Shown: piece after piece, positions 61,316-64,000 of the stretch
How positions within the stretch are numbered: position 1 is the stretch's first letter
How the letters are laid out: every line of letters starts with the position of its first letter
Source of the DNA: Schauerella aestuarii
GTDB lineage: Bacteria; Pseudomonadota; Gammaproteobacteria; Burkholderiales; Burkholderiaceae_B
Assembly: GCF_009866805.1 (NCBI RefSeq)
Contig: NZ_SIZW01000042.1
Location: 744,001 to 808,000, forward strand
Length of the DNA stretch: 64,000 nt
Reading direction: 5' to 3'
The notes under the pieces: model-generated
Databases searched by the model: none
Told to the model about the DNA's origin: nothing
Seen by the model: the letters and a program-made list of their open reading frames with translations, nothing else
Position numbers and translations under genes: made by a program

Positions 61316-62944
61316 GAACGCGTTATTGCCCAATGCGCTGGGCGTCAGGATCTCGTCCGGCGCAGCGATGCCCATAGGCGCAGCGATGTCGATGGGCGTA
61401 GCAATGTCGATCGGTGTGGCGATGTCGATCGGTGTGGCGATGTCGACCGGTGTGGCGATGTTGACCGGCAACGGCTGGTCGATCTCGATCGCGCCACCGA
61501 TCGGCGTTGCACCCGCGTTTTTCATCCGGTACATCGCCGTGTCGGCATGTTTGAGCAAATCGTGCTCGAACTCGCCGTGGTCGGGATACAAGGCAATACC
61601 GATGCTGGGTCGGATACTCAGGTCGTGCCCGTCGATCGCGTAGGGGCGCGTCAGCATGTGGTGGATCGTATCGGCGACCTGCGTCGCGTGCTCGGGCAGC
61701 GGCAGACCTTGCAGCAGCACGACAAACTCATCGCCGCCCACGCGAGCCACCGTATCGGCCTCGCGCACACACTGCCTCAGCCGCGCGGCGACTTCCTGCA
61801 GCAATCGATCTCCCACACCATGACCCTGGGTATCGTTTACCTGCTTGAACTTGTCCAAATCGATATAGAGCACAGACAGCCGCCCTTGCTCGCGACGGGC
61901 AAGTGCCAGGGCCACCTTGAGCCGATCGTAGAGCACGCCCCGGTTGGGCAACGCGGTCAACTGGTCGTACTGCGCCAGATATTGAAGGCGCGCCTGCATT
62001 TGCTGGCGCTCAATGACGGTCGCGATCTGCGTACACGCGAATTGCAGTAGCTCTACATCCTTCTCGCTATAGCAGACCCCGCCGGGATAGCTCTTGAGCA
62101 CCAGCACCCCGATTGCGCCTTTATGAACATTGAGCGGTACGCTCAACCAGCACAGCGGCATCACGGCGATCGGCGTATTCAGCGCCGTCAAACGATCGCG
62201 CAGCGCGTCGCCAGCGAGCAGCAAAGGCTGCCCCGTGCGCAGCGTTTCCGCGCACAGCGCGCCGGTGGCGGACGTATAGGGTTGCGGCGCCGGCTCATGA
62301 GCGTCGACGTGGTATGGGAAGCTCAGCTGATCGGTTTGCTCGTCGTAAAGGGAAACCGAGAAATTATCCGCCGGCAACAGGCTTCCCACGATGCGATGAA
62401 TCAGTCGAAAGAGTGTGGGCAAATCATCGGCGGCGAACGCGGCCTCGGCAATGGCATATAGCACGGCCTGCTTGGCTTCGGCACGCTTGCGCTCGGTGAT
62501 ATCGCGGGCAACCCCGATGCGCAATTGATCGGCGGGCGACCAGCGCGCCGACCACATGATATGCACGATCTGGCCGTCCTTGCGGACGTAGCGATTTTCG
62601 AAGTGAAATTGCGGCAATCCCGACATCACATCGACGATCGAGTCGCGGGTCATTTCGCGATCTTCCGGCAACATCATGTCGAACATGGATTTGCCGATCA
62701 TCTCCTGCGGGGTGTAGCCGAAAATACGTTCGCACGCGGCGCTGGCGAAAACCACGCGAGCATCCTTCGTGACGGCAAATACCGCATCCATCATCAGATC
62801 GATGAAGCTTGCTGACGGCCTGTAAGTCTGTGCTTCCAAAGGAGATCTGCCTTTATTCAGCCCGTCTGCCGGGGTCTTTCGCAGATCATACCTGTAGAGG
62901 CAGCATATTCCCGTTATTTTGACGCCATCCCAAGCATGTGACAA
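61298..62944 (-). CDS. PAS-GAF-GGDEF diguanylate cyclase
   Basis: A protein of up to 548 residues. A PAS domain (near 45-160, DAVFAVTKDARVVFAS to IGVARDITERKRAE) is followed by a GAF domain (near 170-330). The GGDEF domain has ARVGGDEFVVLLQG near 410 and LDKFKQVNDTQGHGVGD near 375, so it should make cyclic di-GMP. The C-terminal tail holds a D-I-A-T-P-I hexapeptide repeat. No ATG precedes the PAS domain; the frame opens with TTG at 62944, and the start is uncertain (first ATG near 62794). Confidence 0.87.
   Translation of the reverse strand: MSHAWDGVKITGICCLYRYDLRKTPADGLNKGRSPLEAQTYRPSASFIDLMMDAVFAVTKDARVVFASAACERIFGYTPQEMIGKSMFDMMLPEDREMTRDSIVDVMSGLPQFHFENRYVRKDGQIVHIMWSARWSPADQLRIGVARDITERKRAEAKQAVLYAIAEAAFAADDLPTLFRLIHRIVGSLLPADNFSVSLYDEQTDQLSFPYHVDAHEPAPQPYTSATGALCAETLRTGQPLLLAGDALRDRLTALNTPIAVMPLCWLSVPLNVHKGAIGVLVLKSYPGGVCYSEKDVELLQFACTQIATVIERQQMQARLQYLAQYDQLTALPNRGVLYDRLKVALALARREQGRLSVLYIDLDKFKQVNDTQGHGVGDRLLQEVAARLRQCVREADTVARVGGDEFVVLLQGLPLPEHATQVADTIHHMLTRPYAIDGHDLSIRPSIGIALYPDHGEFEHDLLKHADTAMYRMKNAGATPIGGAIEIDQPLPVNIATPVDIATPIDIATPIDIATPIDIAAPMGIAAPDEILTPSALGNNAFMSASA
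61362..61469. repeat. Six 18-bp tandem repeats inside the GGDEF gene
   Basis: Units such as GTGGCGATGTCGATCGGT at 61362, 61380, 61398, 61416, 61434 and 61452 are in frame and encode D-I-A-T-P-I hexapeptides on the minus strand. Two middle copies are identical. The tract follows the GGDEF domain and is a likely site of copy-number variation. Confidence 0.85.
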
Positions 62945-62967
62945 AAATCCGACGGGATCGCACGCTT

Positions 62968-63348
62968 TTAACGCACGCGCTCATACCTGTCCGTGGGTAA
63001 TGAACCATGAGTCTTATTTCCAGCCGTTTGGCACTCACCGCTTGCCGATAGGCGCCCCTGTAGCCACACCAAGTACTCATGGATGACGACGTCATCCCGC
63101 ATGCAATAAGACCACTTCTGCGACTTCCGAATGGTGATGAAGCCCGCCTCCCTCAAGATGTGGAGATGCCTGCTCGCGGTTGGCGGCGCGATGTGCATCA
63201 CTTTAGCAATCAGGGTCATGTTGACGGCGAACGCCACGGGCTCGGTGCGCCAGGGATAGTTGAAATGAATTTTGGCTCGATCGAGATACCGCAGGATCGA
63301 CATGCGGACTTCGCTGGACATTGCCTTGACCTGGAGGGAACGATTCAT
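62968..63348 (-). CDS. ArsR-family winged-helix regulator
   Basis: A 126-residue regulator. The recognition helix region is MHIAPPTASRHLHILREAGF near 52, followed by the wing ITIRKSQKWSYCMRDD. The metal-binding E-L-C-V-C-D-L motif of ArsR is absent, so metal sensing is not supported. It is divergent from exonuclease III across 204 bp containing a duplicated operator-like sequence, which suggests autoregulation. Confidence 0.82.
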   Translation of the reverse strand: MNRSLQVKAMSSEVRMSILRYLDRAKIHFNYPWRTEPVAFAVNMTLIAKVMHIAPPTASRHLHILREAGFITIRKSQKWSYCMRDDVVIHEYLVWLQGRLSASGECQTAGNKTHGSLPTDRYERVR

Positions 63349-63367
63349 TTTTCGATCGTATCGCCAC

Positions 63368-63435
63368 TTAGCTAACTGACGATATGCGGAAGAATACGGT
63401 GGGTTGATGATGTCGTCGTTTAGCTAACTGACGAT
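63368..63435. repeat. Duplicated operator-like sequence, TTAGCTAACTGACGAT x2
   Basis: The 16-bp sequence TTAGCTAACTGACGAT occurs identically at 63368-63383 and 63420-63435, 52 bp apart (about five helical turns). It starts with the palindrome TTAGCTAA. Similarity extends about 12 bp further downstream in each copy (GATATGCGGAAGAA versus GATGTGAGAAGAA). It lies 20 bp upstream of the ArsR start. Confidence 0.7.
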
Positions 63436-63552
63436 GTGAGAAGAAAAGTCGGCTAGGGGAACGCCTCCTGATCTGCATGCTCGAACCGCATGTCGTTGCG
63501 TTGGGAACGGCAACTGCGGCGCAAGCGCCATCCAATGAGACCGTCAACGCCC

Positions 63553-64000
63553 ATGTCTACCCTCACCTTCGCCACCTTCAATATCAACGGCATCCGATCA
63601 CGGCTGCCTGCCTTGCTCACCTGGCTCGAGCGCGAAGCGCCCGACGTCGTGTGTCTGCAGGAACTCAAATGCGTGGATAGCGCTTTTCCGATCGCCGAGA
63701 TCAATGCTGCAGGGTATGGCGCGATATGGCAGGGTGAAAAGGCCTGGAACGGCGTGGCGATTCTCGCGCGCGACATGGACCCGATCGAAACCCGTCGTGG
63801 ATTGCCCGCCAATGAAGATGACGCCCACAGCCGCTATATCGAGGCGGCTGTGCACGGCGTGCTGGTGGGCTGCCTGTACCTCCCCAACGGCAATCCGCAG
63901 CCCGGCCCGAAGTTTGAACACAAGCTCAAGTGGTTCGAGCGGTTCATCGATCATGCGCAATCGCTTTACGACACGGGGCACCCTGTTTTGCTGGCCGGCG
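63553..64000 (+). CDS. xth: Exodeoxyribonuclease III, 5' part
   Basis: The first 149 codons of an exonuclease III gene, cut by the right edge. It starts LTFATFNINGIRSRLPALL with the metal-binding Asn, then CLQELKCVDSAFP with the catalytic Glu, and GCLYLPNGNPQPGPKFEHKL near 113 with the tyrosine and asparagine region. The enzyme is a 3'-5' exonuclease and AP endonuclease for base-excision repair. The ATG at 63553 is chosen; an in-frame ATG at 63535 is an alternative. Confidence 0.93.
   Translation, partial: MSTLTFATFNINGIRSRLPALLTWLEREAPDVVCLQELKCVDSAFPIAEINAAGYGAIWQGEKAWNGVAILARDMDPIETRRGLPANEDDAHSRYIEAAVHGVLVGCLYLPNGNPQPGPKFEHKLKWFERFIDHAQSLYDTGHPVLLAG

Overview
The window looks like a chromosomal segment of a high-GC Burkholderiales bacterium, probably Alcaligenaceae-like. 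The grounds are gene content: a Bug-type solute receptor, TctBA, a DUF4148 protein, CaiB-type CoA-transferase operons and dense degradation operons with 4-nt stop/start overlaps. No rRNA, tRNA, CRISPR array, prophage or insertion sequence was found. It opens in the 5' part of an enolase-superfamily gene and ends inside exonuclease III.

Region 1 (1-21.3 kb) is a patchwork of catabolic and redox genes. A five-gene minus-strand operon encodes a CaiB transferase, a crotonase, a two-subunit class I CoA-transferase and an acyl-CoA ligase. It diverges from a Bug receptor gene. Next come an FAD/NAD(P) protein, a SorA/SorB-like sulfite dehydrogenase pair, a LysR gene divergent from an SDR gene, and a deletion scar that fuses a headless HxlR regulator to the tail of a second SDR. 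A beta-hydroxyacid-type dehydrogenase follows. A minus-strand group then encodes small exported and membrane proteins, a cytochrome b, a second sulfite-oxidase-fold molybdoenzyme and an EnvZ/OmpR-type pair. TctBA ends at a strong terminator.

Region 2 (21.3-35.9 kb) is one long minus-strand catabolic operon behind a GntR regulator. It holds a complete Liv-type ABC importer, an aconitase-like large and small subunit, a HyuA/HyuB pair, an isochorismatase-fold hydrolase, a fumarate-reductase-like flavoprotein and an isocitrate-lyase-like C-C lyase. The set fits opening and deamidation of a cyclic imide or amide, hydration of the resulting unsaturated diacid and cleavage of the malate-type product. 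The substrate is unknown.

Region 3 (35.9-41.5 kb) is ordinary housekeeping and stress genes: DOPA-dioxygenase-like, YciH/Sui1, tpm, slyX, VOC, GST and DUF445, with several short repeat tracts.

Region 4 (41.5-61.2 kb) is an iron-acquisition island on the minus strand. It has a FecCD/FecE-type importer, a periplasmic siderophore-binding protein, an esterase, a second complete Liv-type importer, a phosphopantetheinyl transferase, a 2,3-dihydroxybenzoate-type AMP ligase (EntE), a stand-alone carrier protein, a serine-specific EntF-like NRPS and an EntS exporter. YncE-like beta-propeller proteins lie at both ends. Fur-box-like sequences precede three of its transcription units. The Liv importer inside the siderophore operon, together with no entCBA genes and no TonB receptor in the window, is the most unusual feature.

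Region 5 (61.2-64 kb) has a PAS-GAF-GGDEF protein with a hexapeptide repeat tail, an ArsR-type regulator with a duplicated operator-like sequence, and the start of exonuclease III.
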